Assembly (NCBI RefSeq): GCF_004799145.2
Contig: NW_021635203.1
Location: 620,001 to 684,000, forward strand
DNA from: Neltuma alba
Taxonomy: Eukaryota; Streptophyta; Magnoliopsida; Fabales; Fabaceae
Direction of reading: 5' to 3'
DNA length: 64,000 nt
Positions within the stretch are counted from its first letter, which is position 1. Each line of letters begins with the position of its first letter. The notes under the pieces were generated by a model that was not told the DNA's origin, searched no databases, and saw only the letters and a program-made list of their open reading frames with translations. Below are positions 35,195 to 47,515 of this stretch, piece after piece. The position numbers and the translations under genes are program-made.

Positions 35195-38100
35195 ATGGAG
35201 GAGGATTGTGGCAGCAATGATGTCAATGAGCCAGAAGGAAGGAAGGGTAGAGGTAGTACAAGGCTACCAAAGTTAGCAATACGTCATGGTCGTATTCAGA
35301 AGAGGCATGTGGATTTTGATGTCAATATGAATCCAATTGGTGAAGAGAAGGACAGATTCATTAGCTATATAGGCTCTGTTACCCGAAGCAAAGTTAACAT
35401 TCTATGGCCTAATTGGAAGTCGATTTCTAAGGAAACGAAGGATAGGATTTGGGAATATATTTTGGTCTGTCACTTTCTAATTTTATTTGATTTATTTTTT
35501 TGTAAATATAGTTATAACTGAGATCTTTAACTCAAACATTTTTTTTGCAGCAAACGTATGACATCCCTCGTACTGAGCAAATGAAAAAACATTTGTTGCA
35601 ACAAGTTTTTCAGTGCTGGAAAGATTTCAAGCACACACTCACGAGCCAGTATGTGCGAGGGCCTAAGAAAGATGATGATCCATGCCAAAAATACTCCTTC
35701 CTTGATCCAGATGATTGGAGGAGGTTTATGGCATCACGACATGATCCTAAATTTCAGGTACGTTGCCTTATAAAGCATTTAATTTTGATTTAATTTACTT
35801 CACTTACTCAATTTACTTTGTTTTCTTTTCCATAGGAATTAAGTGTGATGAATAAAGAAAGGCAAGCTAAAAATTTATATCCGTACTATTTATCTCGTAG
35901 AGGTTACAAGATGCTTGAGGAGAGGATCATGCAGAATGACTTGAAGGCGATGCAAGAAGCTGCAAAATCTGATCCTAGCATCGTTGTTCAGACCCCACCT
36001 CCTCCTCCACGTCATAGAAAATTGAAGGAAGCAAGGATGAAGAAGGGTCAGTATATTAATCCAGCAGTTGCTGAGATTGCTAAAAGAATTGTAAGTTCTA
36101 TAATTCAAATAACTTTAACTTATGGTAATAGTCCTTATACTTTGTCATTAATTTTTTATCATACTTAAAATGTTATAGGAGATACTTGAAGAGCAAAGTA
36201 GTGAAGGTTCATTTAGTCCGAGTGGAAGGATGGACATTTTAGTGACTGCGATTAGGAAGCCTGATCACCCCGGACGTGTTAGAGGAGAAGGGAGGACAAT
36301 TGGTCTTACCCAATATTTTGGACAAACTTCACGAGCTTCTCTACGAAGTCAACCCACTGATGAGATGATAGCTAAACTTCGAGACCAAGTTCGTGATGAG
36401 CTCCAATCTGAGCTAGAGGTCAAGATTGAGGCCCAGCTAAGCCAGTTACTTCGACAAGAGCTTATGGTTGAGCTTCGTGATGAGATGAAATCTATGGTCT
36501 CTAGCATGCAACTTAGGACAGTTCAACAACAATACACACCTCAGGTTTGTAATCAATTTCACTTAAATTGATATTGAGTTTTACCAACATTTTTCTTATT
36601 TAATACTTGCATTTCTCTCATTTAGGATTCGCCCATCTTTCCTAGCACTAAAGACAGTTGTAATCCACCGGGGGCATTGGGAGAGCATGATCCTAGTAGT
36701 CCCACGCCAGACTTTGGACAACCTTGTTGTCTTCGTTCAGAGGTCCCAAGGATGCGTGTTGTTGCTGACGCTCTCCTCTACAATCACGGGAGCACCATCC
36801 ATCACCAACAAATTCCAGAAGACCAAGTGAGGGTTACAGTTACGATTGTTCAAGAGGGAGAGACAGGAGCGGATATGCCATTCTCGACTATTGAAATTGT
36901 GAAGTTAGGTCAGGCAATTGGAACTTTCATTCTTTGGCCTAGACACCTTGTCGATGAGGAGATAATACCTGTGATGGTAAGAAAATGTCATGCTGTATTG
37001 TGTGAATTTTTTTTAACATAATACTTATTATGTTTATTTGATGTTTCATTAGGACCAGAAAGATGTTGATATATATCCCTACTTGACACAATTATATGAG
37101 GAATATAAAATAATTAACAAGGTCAACATAAAGATGCCTGTAGAGATTGTGGGTGAAGAAAAATCATATTTCTTTGGACTTGACAACAAATATATCAAGG
37201 AATTCTTATCTTCGAAGGAGTTGGACATAGCATGGCTTCAATTAGCAATCATGTAAGTTTATTTTTTCATTTCTAACTTAAACTTCTAATTTCTTACTTT
37301 ACACATGCTAATAATTACCTTATTTCAATTCAATGATAGCTTTTTCCATAACAAATGCATGTCATCAATGGAGAAGAGAAATTTGTATAGATATTTATGC
37401 CCTGCAAGTGTCCAAAAGAAGTACAACCCACTAGATAGGAGAATCAGATATGTGAGCAATACAATTGGAGATATTAAGTTACCTTGTTGTTTGGCACCAA
37501 TTATTGAAGGGCAAGTAGCTTAATTATATTTTTTTAGACATACTTAAATTGCTAAGAATTATTGTGATATCCAATAATGTATAAGTCTTATTCTATGATG
37601 CAGTCATTATTGGAGTTTGTGTGTTTCTTGTCTTATCGACAATGTCATCTACTGGTTTGATCCCTTGGGTCGTCGTCCAAGCACTAAGATGAGGGGCGTT
37701 TTCAACACGTAAGTACCTTAATGTAGATCAATAATTTTGTTTTTACTATAAATTATTTAACTTGTGTTTTCATTTGCTTATAGGGCTTTAAAGACTTATT
37801 ATATAACTGGTAGGAAGCATTCTGGCAAAAATGGCCCAACAACTTGGGTCTATCCCAGCGTGAGTACTTTGAATTGAAGTTCTTTCATTGATGAGTTATT
37901 TTATATATGAATTTAGATTATCATTTCCTTGTGATTTGCAGTGTGCTAAGCAACGAGGGTCAACAGAGTGCAGATATTACATTATCCGTGATATGTTTGA
38001 AATTATTGAGAGTGGATGTACTACAAAATTTGATGAGGTAAGTAAATATAATTTTAGTTTTGTAATAGTTGTTCAATTTTTAAATTGAATTGTTATTTAT

Positions 38101-38195
38101 TTTATTTTCTTCATATGTTTAAATTTGTTCATTTGTCAATTTACAGATTTTTGATAATGACTGCTCATATACTGTTGATGATATTGACTTCATCT
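35195..38195 (+). CDS. CACTA-encoded protein with Transposase_24-like region and Ulp1 (C48) protease domain
   Basis: Proposed exons: 35195-35464, 35551-35757, 35836-36090, 36179-36544, 36626-36976, 37053-37252, 37340-37510, 37604-37708, 37784-37859, 37942-38037, 38145-38195. All joins keep the frame and give about 715 codons with no internal stop. Introns are GT-AG except that after exon 7, which is GC-AG (donor GCAAGT at 37511). Residues 1-240 resemble the plant En/Spm Transposase_24 family (FLDPDDWRRFMASRH near residue 140); a proline run and a Glu/Leu-rich coiled-coil candidate (RDQVRDELQSELEVKIEAQL) follow. The C-terminal Ulp1 fold keeps His608 (GHYW), Asp626 (WFDPLG), Gln671 and Cys677 (TECRYY), so deSUMOylating activity is possible. 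The TGA at 38193 may be premature, since DLLAQQLLQEWW follows in frame. Start ATG chosen as the first in an open exon. Expression not demonstrable from sequence. Confidence 0.8.
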
Positions 38196-38459
38196 GAGAC
38201 CTTTTGGCACAACAACTGCTTCAAGAATGGTGGTCTAAGGATTGATCAAGTTTATGTTTATAGAGATAATAGGTTATCAATTTTGACTTTTGCAATTTGT
38301 TCTTCTTTTTTGACTAGTTAGTTAATGTGTCAATATATTGATGAAGTTGTGATGTTGATATGTCTTGGCTGAAAATATTGACTGGTTCATTCTATTTCAA
38401 CTTGCTGGAAAGTGGCTATTATGGCTATTATGGCTGTAGGGGAAGTGGTACATATGAAG

Positions 38460-38890
38460 TGAATTTTTTTTTTTTTAAAAAAAAAGAGCACATTCACGTC
38501 TGTTTTAGGAAACAGAAGTAAAAAATCATACTTTTAATCTCTGTTTTACACCAAAATAGACGTCAATTTACAAAACAGAGGTAAATTCACATTTGTTTCT
38601 CCTAAACCAAACGTGAATTTACGTCTGTTTTAATGTCACAGACGTAAATTCACGTCTTTTTTCTTAAACCAGACGTGAATTCACGTCTGGTCTTTTTAAA
38701 TCAGACATGAATTTACATCTGTTTTTGGAGAAACAGAAGTAAAAAATCACTTTTTTACTTCTATTTAAAACAGACATAAATAATACCATTATTCGTTTCT
38801 GTTCAAAACAGAAGTAAAAAGGGGGTACTTTTTATGTCCCTTCTTTTCATGTCCCCCGCAAAATAGAAGTAAAAAGTCTTCACTGTAGTA
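38460..38890. repeat. CACTA subterminal repeats and right terminus
   Basis: Repeated direct and inverted copies of TTCACGTCTGTTT / AAACAGACGTGAATT and ACAGAAGTAAAAA, ending AAGTAAAAAGTCTTCACTGTAGTA. Such arrays bind the TNPA-like protein in characterised CACTA elements; here that is inference from family knowledge. A T-run followed by an A-run lies at 38466-38486. Confidence 0.85.
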
Positions 38891-38990
38891 GTATTTCCAC
38901 CAAAATTCTTCTATTTCTCCTTGTCATTTTTTACCCTTAATTATTTAGGAATTTCCCTATTCCTAAATGCCATATTATTGGATGTGACAA
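38891..38990 (-). mobile_element. First 100 bp of an inverted C LTR
   Basis: TTTCCACCAAAATTCTTC to GGATGTGACA is the complement of the C LTR start. It is the right flank of the CACTA element, which had therefore inserted about 100 bp into a minus-oriented C LTR. The remainder of that LTR is absent on the left side of the transposon. Confidence 0.8.
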
Positions 38991-39006
38991 TTGAAGCATG
39001 CCTTTT
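38991..39006 (+). mobile_element. B LTR fragment, left flank of element A
   Basis: ATTGAAGCATGCCTTT matches the B LTR at 4283-4298 and continues at 50467 after the A element. It shows that A, and before it C, inserted into a plus-oriented B LTR. Confidence 0.75.
39002..39006 (+). repeat. Target-site duplication CCTTT of element A
   Basis: CCTTT at 39002-39006 recurs at 50462-50466. The uninterrupted B LTR at 4288-4310 reads GCATGCCTTTGATTACTATGG, with a single CCTTT, confirming the empty site. Confidence 0.92.
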
Positions 39007-40028
39007 GTAACATCCTAACTTTTGGGCCTAGAAGTACCAGAAATAGCCTGAATTGGATAGGCTACTAGACCCCTTTTGAGCAGAAGGCCTAAACATGAGA
39101 AAGGAAGTCAAAGCAGTTTCAAGAAACTAAACTGCAAAGTAAAAGTTTTCAGGGGCTTAACTATAATCAAGGCTAGAGGCTCCAGTAATGTCTTAAGGGC
39201 CCAGAAAGAGAAAAGAGAGTAGAAACAGGCTAATAGTTAAGTTAGAAACCTCAAAGAGAGGATTCTATGAAGTTAAGTCCAAGCAGGGACTAAATTGTAA
39301 ATTGATAAAGTTATGACCAACAAGGATAAAAATGGAAGAGTATACAGAGCATTCAAAGAAAATCCTAGAAAATAGAAAATAATATTCTAAGCCTCTTCTG
39401 TGAAGAGAAAAGATGAAAATACCCCTGAGGTAGCTTAAATAGAATTTATGAGGTTATGGCTAGTAAAAACTATACTGTTTAAGGTAATTATTTGAAATAG
39501 CAAGAGACCTCAAAAATATATACAAAAATGAGATTAAATGGTTGAAAGGTTGTACTAATTTATAAAATTAGTTTCGCAACCAAAAGGCTAGTGAAGTGGC
39601 TTTAATAAATAAAAAGCCGGTTATGCCGATAAAAGGGCATTTTAGTAAATGAATTTTTATGCAAGGCTTAAAGGAAGTGTTATTGCCTAAGAAAAGTCAT
39701 AGATACTCTTTAGAATTAAAAGGAATTTATAAAGTAGATAGAAGAACTTTCTGATTTCTGAAAGACCATAAAGAAAGTCGGAGAAATGTGAGCCAAGTAA
39801 ATTCGAAGGAAACTTAAGGATTAAATTTTGATCCAACAGCTAGGATCTAATCTCCCTTCTCCTCCACCACATTTGTGACACTTGACATCTTCTAGAAGAA
39901 TGAGGTGAGGATGATGCAAGAAGATGATGCAATGATGATGTAAAAGTTAACTTGAAGTTCCAAGATTGCGTTTACCCTTTCTATTAGCCACCAAGGGCAT
40001 TTTAGTCCATTCAAGCCAAATTTTTGGC

Positions 40029-40036
40029 TATAAATA
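40029..40036 (+). promoter_or_regulatory. TATA box of the A 5' LTR
   Basis: TATAAATA in GGCTATAAATAGAGTCTCTC; identical core in the 3' LTR at 48540. Likely start of element transcription about 30 bp downstream. Confidence 0.65.
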
Positions 40037-40811
40037 GAGTCTCTCCTCCTTCATATTTTCAACCAGCATGATTTTAAGAGGAGAAACTCTGCCAAAATTT
40101 AGAGAGAAAAACGTAGGGGTGGAGGCCAAGAAGAAGGAACAAGATTCAAGATCAAGGTATGTGATGGTTGTAGCATCTGATTTGATGCCTATTTCGAATA
40201 AGTTACTCTTTGTATCTGATTTTGAAATTTGGTATGATTAAAATACACTCTATAAGCTTTAAATTAATGGGTAGAACACTTTATTTGGATATGTGTACAA
40301 TTTATGGTGATTTTTCAAAGTTAGGGTTTGAAATCTGGAAACAGTGTTTAACTTTTGGAAGAGTATCGAATTCCATACAATTCTGGTACTGTTTAGCGTA
40401 GAATTGGTTCCTGAAACTATTTTTCCTTTAAAGAGAACTTAAGGAGCTTTTAGTGAGACTTGGAACCACTCAATTTTAATTTCCTAGAATTAATTATGAA
40501 TTTCCAAATTTGAGTAAAAATTCTGGAATTTCTGCTTGAACAGTACCCGCGAAGCAAAATTTTTAGATTTGATCTTCTTGATTCTAAGGCCATCTAAAGT
40601 GGTCCTAATTGACAAGAAATGGATCTTAAGGATGGAAAATGATGAGATTTATGTTAGAAAAACTAGAAGGAAAACCCTAAAATGAAGAGAAAGGGTTGAG
40701 GTTCAAGAGAGCTAGTCTTGAATATTATGTAATCTAGTGGTCCTAATAGATTGTGTGATCAATGTGACTATGTTTAGGACCTTAGAACATCCAAGAGGAC
40801 ATTTGGTGATG

Positions 40812-40816
40812 TTAAC
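40812..40816 (+). repeat. Target-site duplication TTAAC of the nested LTR
   Basis: TTAAC at 40812-40816 and again at 43765-43769, exactly flanking the inverted LTR. Confidence 0.9.
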
Positions 40817-43764
40817 TAAAACGTCGTACCTTTAACCCATCAGAATACGCATTCGTAAGCGTTATGGTTCAAGCAGATCATGACACAAGCCCATGGATTT
40901 AAAATTTCAACATAATTACTTGGGTTACAATTTACTGTTTAACTTCCAAATTACAGGTCCAGCTTCAAAAATTCATAACTAAATTCATAAAAATCATATT
41001 AGGATGTTCTAAAATTCTATAGAAAGCTATTTCGATGCTCTTTAAGAAAAAAATATCCAATTGGACTTATCCTTGCCCAATTCGTACAGTTTAATCAATA
41101 AATATTACTGTTTATTTTAAAAATCTGGAACTTCCAGATTCTGTGGCTCAATTTTGGAAACTCATATCTCCTTGTGTACACATTGAATTGAGGTGATCTA
41201 CCTCTTGTTTTAAATTTTGGGATGTGTACTATGAGTCTGCCAAATCTCATGACTTAACTCATTTGTTTGGTACATCAAACTAGAGCTACAAACTCACTGC
41301 TCCAGGACCTGCGTTTTATCCCTTAACATCTCTTTACTTAAATCCTTTTTTATTTCTTTGGCATACATAACATGGGCTTACTCTTTCCTATTCATGCTCA
41401 TACATTTCTATACATGCCATACGCATTATAATTAAATACATGGCATCATAGGCATCCACAACATAAATTACATAATAGGAGAATTACACAATGAATAATA
41501 ATATCATTCATTGACATCAATAATTCTCCACTTTCTTCTCCTTGCTTCTTATGCCATTATTGCCCATCATTGATGATTGACCTAAATGGTTGGTTAGGGA
41601 GGGGGTGAGATTTGGGAGAATCTCAGTAACAAACAATGCCATATTAATCATGCTAGATGGATGCTAATGCACTACACACAACTTGTTTATTCTCTTGTCA
41701 ATTAGTGACATATTAGCATGCTCAAAGCTAACTTCTTGATGCATGGCCATAGAGACATAATCTGCTCATCATGAATAGCAATTACAGCAGCTAAAACATG
41801 TCACAATAACATTCAATAACATGTACACGGCAACACACAAGCATACAACATCAAGCAATGACAATAGATAAGTTCACTATCTTGCACCTCAAGCTTTTCT
41901 CTTACTTTTCCTTTGACTCCCTTGACTTTCCAACCATGTGGACATTCGGTCAACATCACCAAATGTCCTCTTGGATGTTCCAAAGGTCCTAAACATAGTC
42001 ATAATGATCATACAATCTATTAGGACCACTAGATTACACAAAGTTCAAGACTAGCTCTCTTGAACCTCAACCATTTCTCTTGTTTTTAGGGTTTTCTTTC
42101 TAGCTTTTCTAGCATAAATCTTATCATTTCCTATCCTTAAGATCTATTTCTTGTCAATTAGGACCACTTTAGATGGCCTTAGATTCAAGAAGATCAAATC
42201 TGAAAATTATGCTTCGCAGGTACTGTTCACGCAGAAATTCCAGAATTTTCGCTCAACTGTGAAAATTTATAATTAATTATAGCAAAATCCAAATTGAGTG
42301 GTTCTAAGTCTCACTGAAAGCTCCTTAAGTTAAATTTACACAAAAAATAGTTTTAGGAACCTATTCTATTTTGAACAGTACCGAAATTGTACGGAACTCG
42401 ACACTCTTCTAAAGGTTCTTCTACACTGTTTCCAGATTTCAAACCTTAACTTTGCAAAATCACCATAAATTGTACACATATCCAAATGAAGTATTCTACC
42501 CATGGATTTAAAGCATACAGAGTGTACTTTAAGTATGCCAAATTTTAGAATTAGATACGCAAAGTAACTAATTTGAAATAGGTATAAAATCAGGTGCTAT
42601 AACCATCACATACCTTGATCTTGAAGCTTGAACTTAGATGCACTTTCTCTCACTAGAAATAGCTCTTTCTCTCTCTAAATGCAAGAGTGACAGAGTTTCC
42701 CCTATGGTTCATTGCTTGGCCGAAATATGAGGGGAGGGAGTGCCTATTTATAGTAAAAAATCTGGCTTGAATGGACCAAAATGCCCTTGGTGGCTAATAG
42801 AAAGGGTAAGGGCAATTTTGAAACTTCAAGTTGACTTTTACATGATCATTGCATCATCTTCTTGCATCATGCTTACCTCAACCTTCTAGAAAATTCCAAG
42901 TGTCACAAATGTGGTGGAGGAGAAGGGAGATTAGATCCTAACCGTTGGATCAAACTTATTTCCTCCGAATTTACTTGGCCCACGTTTCTCCAGCTTTCTT
43001 TATGGCCTTTCGGAGCTCAAAAGGTTCTTCTATCTACTCCATAAATTCTCTTTAATTGTCAAGAATATCTATGAAATTTCTTAGATCATAACACTTCCTT
43101 TAAGCCTTGCATAAAAATTCATTTACTGAAATACCCTTTTATCGGCATAACCGGCTTTTTAATTTATTAAAGCCACTCCACTAGCCTTTTGGTTACGGGA
43201 CTAATTTTATAAATTAGTACAACCTTTCAACCATTTAACCTCATTTTTGTGTACATTTTTGAGATCTCTTGCTATTTTAAATAATTACCTCAAACGGTAT
43301 ACTTTTTACCGGCCATAACCTCATAAATTCCATTTAAGCTGCCTCAGGGGTATTTTCATCTTTTCTCTTCACAGAAGAGCCTTAGAATATTATTTCCCAT
43401 TTTTTAGGATTTTCTTGGAATTCTTTGTATACTCTTCCATTTTTACCCCTGCTGGTCATAACTTTCAGAATTTACGCTTTAGTCCCTGCTTGGACTTAAC
43501 TTCATACAATCCTCTCTTTGAGGTTTCTAGCTTAACCCTTGGCCTGTAACTAGCCTCTTTTATCTTTTTGGGCCTTCGAGACTTTACTGGAGCCTCTAAC
43601 TTGATTATACTTGAGCCCCTGAAAACTTTTACTTTGCAGTTTAGTCCCTGAAACTGCTTTGACTTCCTTTCTCATCTTTAGGACTTTTGCTCAAAAGGGG
43701 TCTAGTAGCCTATTCAATTCAGGCTATTTCTAGTACTTCTATGGTCAAAAGTTTAGATGTTACA
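40817..43764 (-). mobile_element. Solo LTR, family A, inverted inside an A LTR
   Basis: A 2948-bp unit that reads right to left from TGTAACATCTAAAC to GGTACGACGTTTTA; the usual terminal CA has become TA. It has no interior and a perfect TTAAC duplication. Reverse TATAAATA is at 42745-42752 and AAG|GTATG at about 42613. It matches its host LTR over its whole length in opposite orientation, so two pairs of kilobase-scale complementary arms lie side by side. The 60-codon frame at 42862-43044 is not a gene. Confidence 0.92.
42745..42752 (-). promoter_or_regulatory. TATA box of the nested A LTR
   Basis: TATTTATA on the plus strand, TATAAATA in LTR orientation, the counterpart of 40029 and 48540. 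It would direct transcription leftward through the first part of the host LTR in antisense. Confidence 0.6.
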
Positions 43765-44899
43765 TTAACTGAATGCCCACATGGTTGGAAAGTCAAGGGA
43801 GTCAAAGGAAAAGTAAGAGGAAAGCTTGAGGTGCAAGGCAGTAAACTTACCTATTGTCATTGCTTGATGTTGTATGCTTGTGTGTTGCCGTGTACATGTT
43901 ATTGAATGTTATTGTGATATGTTTTAGCTATTGTAGTTGCTATTCATGATGAGTAGATTATGTCTCCATGGCCATGCATCAAGAAGTTAGCTTTGAGCAT
44001 GCTAATATGTTACTAATTAACAAGAGAATAAACAAGTTGCGTGTAGTGCATTAGCATCCATCTAGCATGATTAATATGGTATTGTTTGCTACTGAGATTC
44101 CCCCGAATCTCACCCCCTCCCTAACCAACCATTTAGGTCAATCAATGATGGGCAATAATGGCATGAGAAGCAAGAAGAAGAAAGTGGAGAATTGTTCATG
44201 TTAATGAATGATATTATTATTCAATGTGTAATTCTCCTATTATGTAATTTATATTGTGAATGCCAATGATGCCATGTAATTAATTATAATATTTATGACT
44301 TGAATGAAAGTGTATGAGCATGAATGGGAAAGAGTAAGCCCATGTTATGTATGTTAAATAAATAAAAAGAATTAAAGTAAAGAGATGTTATGAGATAAAA
44401 CGTAGGTCCTAGAGCAGTGAGTTTGTAGCTCTAGTTTGACCTATCAAATGAATGAGTTAATTCACGAAATTTGGCAGCCTCATAGTAGAAATTCCTGGCT
44501 TTAAAATGAGTGCTATATCACCTTAATTGGATGTGTACACAAGGAGATACGAATTTCTAAAGTTGAGGCATAGAATCTGGAAGTTCCAGATTTTACCAAA
44601 TGAACAGTAATATTTATTGATTAAACTGTACGGATTGGGCAAAGATAAGTCCAATTGGATATTTTTTCCTTAAAGAGCAGAAATAGCTTTCCGTAGAATT
44701 TTAGAACACCTCAATATAATTTTTATAGAATTAGTTATGAATTTTTTAAGTTGGGCCTGTAATCTGGAAGTTAAATAGTGAATAGTAACACGAGTAATTA
44801 TGTTAAAATTTTAAATCCACGAGCTTGTGTCGTGATCTGCTTAAACCATAACGCTTATGAATGCGTACTCTGAGGGGTTAAAGGTAGGGCATTTCATTT

Positions 44900-44911
44900 T
44901 GGTATCAGAGC
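44900..44911 (+). other. Primer-binding site, initiator Met tRNA
   Basis: TGGTATCAGAGC three bases after the LTR end, the standard complement of plant initiator Met tRNA 3' end used by most plant Ty3/gypsy elements. Confidence 0.9.
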
Positions 44912-47501
44912 AGAGGTTCTGGCAAGTATGTAAACATAGCAGAGGTTCTTGTAAGTGTTTAAACAGAACAGAAGTTCTGGTAAAGGTTCTTACCAAGGTA
45001 TAAGCAAAGTATTGGTCCAAGCAAAGTCCGGTATGAGGAAAAACCTAAATTAGAAAAGTAACAGGTTACTAGGATTGGTCCAACTGAGGTTAAGGTATTG
45101 AGATATTTTCTCCAAGGGAAATAGACATGGAAGAGAAGTAAGGAATGACAAAGAGTAACCTGAGAGATAGGTAGTCACTACTAAGAGACTCCCCCTCAGG
45201 AGAGGAATGGTTGAGCTGAGAGAGCTTGACCAGGGAATGAGTCAAAGTTGAAAGACGTCTCCAGAGGGTAATGGCTAAGAGTATAGTAAGCCAGTAAGGG
45301 GTAGGAGTCCAGACCCTAATAGGGAAGCAGGATGACAACCTAAGCCTCGGGTAATTGATTAAGGTACCTGACTGGAATGTCACACAGCAGACATGTTTTA
45401 ATGATCAATGCCTGCTGTGTAATATGGTCACTTTATAATTAGTATATGACCATAGAAATGAATGGTTAAAGGTACAATAAGCCAGTTAAAGGTATAAGTT
45501 AATACCCTAGAAAGGGAACCGAATGTCAACCTATACCTTAAGTAATCGATGTGACCTCGATAGAGGCAAGGTAACAGGATGAGATGTTTGAGGTTTATTC
45601 AAATCCCTAAATAGAGGTAGAAATCCCTAAGGGATAGTGAACTAAGAGAGACAGAGATTAGATGATAATGAATGAAGGGTCAATGATGACCTAGGTGCCA
45701 GACCTAGATACCATACAGCAAGGTGATTAAATGTTCACTATGTGATGTGATGAGGGTATGGTGATCAATACCTGACCATAAGAATAATTGGTCAAGAGGC
45801 AAAGAAAGTTAGAGAGAGTAACGTGAGGCAAGATCCCTCTTGAGGATAGAGATGAAAGGAAATGAATAAGAACATGATAGTGGATGGTTGCACTAGGAAC
45901 TGATACACAGAGAGAGATGAGCAAGCTCCTGGTGATACTTAGAGCTCAATGATGCTTAGATACATGATAATATCAGGGACTAAACAGTATTCTTTTGTGT
46001 CCCTAAGGTATCTAAGAGCGTACAACCATGTAACTCAGGCCATTAAGAAATCTAAGGAATGAGATTCCTATAGATAGATGCCATTGCCTTTACTATTGAA
46101 TAATCTAGTGGAGAGGCTCCCTTTGATAGGGATATGGTATTCGAGGAATGTACCCTCGTAGAGATTGCATATGAGGAAAGTCTTGACCATGAAGTACCTT
46201 TCTAAGATTGGGAAATGGTTCTCCGGATCAGAGCGATGCTGCTCTAGTAAGAGTAAGCTATCCTCTGAAGGAATGAAACAGAAAGTAAGTGGTTGAGTTG
46301 ATGATGATCCAGTCAGAGTAATCTGTCCTCCCACAAGAAAAGTAGAAGCAGCTGAGGCAAGGCACAAGACGGACCTTACCCTAGAGAGAGAGAGAGTAAA
46401 ACTGGTTAAGACAACAAAAGTGTGATATGCAAACAGATGCTCCTCGAGCTTAACAGGGTACTATGGAATACTGAAAGATAACAAGAATGTGATGATATAA
46501 GTCCTCTCCCGATGCTATCCAAATTATTAAGAGACAATAGGGACTGCAGAATCTTAAGACGAGGTAGCCTGGCATTGATGCAATGGCAAGTTAATGGGCT
46601 CTAGAGATGAGCCAGTGCTTAGGAATTCGAAAGGCACAAAGAAAGGAAAGTGGCATAAGGAAGCTAAAACTAAGGGCTAAAGAAATATGGGAAGGCTAAG
46701 AATTCCAGGAGTTGACAGAAAGGATTGAGTAAGACCTAAGAAGACAATACTGATATCTGTGATCAGTCTTGGGGAATAATCAATCAAGTTACTAGCTAAG
46801 TGGAGGTAACTTATTTTATTACTCAACTCTATGGTCTAGAGTCTTCTAGAGATCGTAAGATGGCTCAGATTGATGATAGTATTCTAGGGTCATGATGGAT
46901 CCTGAAGAGGCTTACGGTAGAGCGCAGTAGCTCTCGAGGTCATGAAAGACCAGACCTAAGAGAAAGTGGTTAAGCCATAAGGATAAGAGTACAATACTTC
47001 TTTGGGAAGACGATGACTAGAGATGAGTTTAAGATACTGAAATCTCCTTCAGTGGTGAACTAATATAGAGAAAGTACCCTTGACTTGTTCCAGACACCTT
47101 TATTGTTGATTAGACTGAGCTCAATTCTGTTCTAGTCAATGAAGGAAAGAAAGGAGATATGCCCTTAAAGTAAAGAGGAATGGCAGGGTATACAGTAAAG
47201 AATAGATAAAGGCCGTATTAAGAGAACCCAAAATGCCGTGGTATAGTAAAATACCATGAAGACAGGCACTTTGTAGTGGTATTATTATGAAAGAATAAGC
47301 CTAAAATATAAGAAGAATGTGAGTAGTGGTGACAAAATGCTTAAAAGTAAAGGTCATATTCATGTAAATGACAGAAATGAGGTATAATGAAAATTCAAAG
47401 AGGTCAGAGTTACGTATAAGTGGGGATATTCTCCTCAGTTAACCTCTCATTAAAAGTAAGAATAGAGGGTTGACTCATAATTTCAAGGACGAAATTCTTT
47501 C
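44912..47501 (+). mobile_element. Non-coding interior of element A
   Basis: It begins with short near-repeats of AGAGGTTCTGGTAA / AGCAGAGGTTCTTG, then 2.5 kb lacking any long frame or retroelement protein motif on the plus strand. Minus-strand frames of 65-99 codons (45090, 45727, 46068) have no family features. Blocks shared with A' (17960-22300) show it derives from an untranslated leader region. A GA run is at 46381-46395. Confidence 0.75.
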
Positions 47502-47515
47502 AAGAGAGAGAGAAT
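47502..47515 (+). other. Polypurine tract of element A
   Basis: AAGAGAGAGAGAAT directly before the 3' LTR, preceded by TTTCAAGGACGAAATTC, the conserved phrase at the 3' end of chromovirus-type elements. Confidence 0.85.

Larger units (their letters stand above)
33650..38890 (+). mobile_element. En/Spm (CACTA) transposon, left part missing
   Basis: It contains, in order, the C-terminal half of a TNP2-type transposase gene, an 11-exon gene with a Ulp1 protease domain, and subterminal repeats ending CACTGTAGTA (terminal base changed from G), i.e. CACTACAGTG inverted. Two genes in this order are usual for plant CACTA elements. The left TIR and the catalytic part of the transposase are gone; the left border is a join to a truncated LTR. 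The right flank is the first 100 bp of an inverted C LTR. Confidence 0.85.
39007..44896 (+). mobile_element. 5' LTR of element A, split by a nested inverted LTR
   Basis: Pieces 39007-40816 and 43770-44896 form one LTR from TGTAACATCCTAAC to GGTAGGGCATTTCA. The junction GATGTTAAC|TGAATGCCCACATGG matches the uninterrupted 3' LTR near 49326. TATA box at 40029 and AAG|GTATG at 40157. Confidence 0.9.

Noticed and set aside
38466..38880. CRISPR-like regularly spaced repeats
   Set aside because: The short direct and inverted repeats adjoin a CACTA terminus in a plant genome; spacing is irregular and the motif is a subterminal repeat.
40210..40401. Open frames of about 63 codons repeated at 40210 and 48728, and similar pairs at 16743 and 43687
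   Set aside because: The frames lie in duplicated LTR DNA; their similarity follows from DNA homology, they lack domains, and neighbouring copies break them.
44900..44911. tRNA gene suggested by TGGTATCAGAGC
   Set aside because: It is only the 12-base primer-binding site after an LTR; no cloverleaf sequence surrounds it here, at 17948 or at 63340.
45090..46367. Minus-strand frames of 65-99 codons in the interior of element A
   Set aside because: No retroelement or cellular domain is visible and the matching region of A' does not conserve them by eye.
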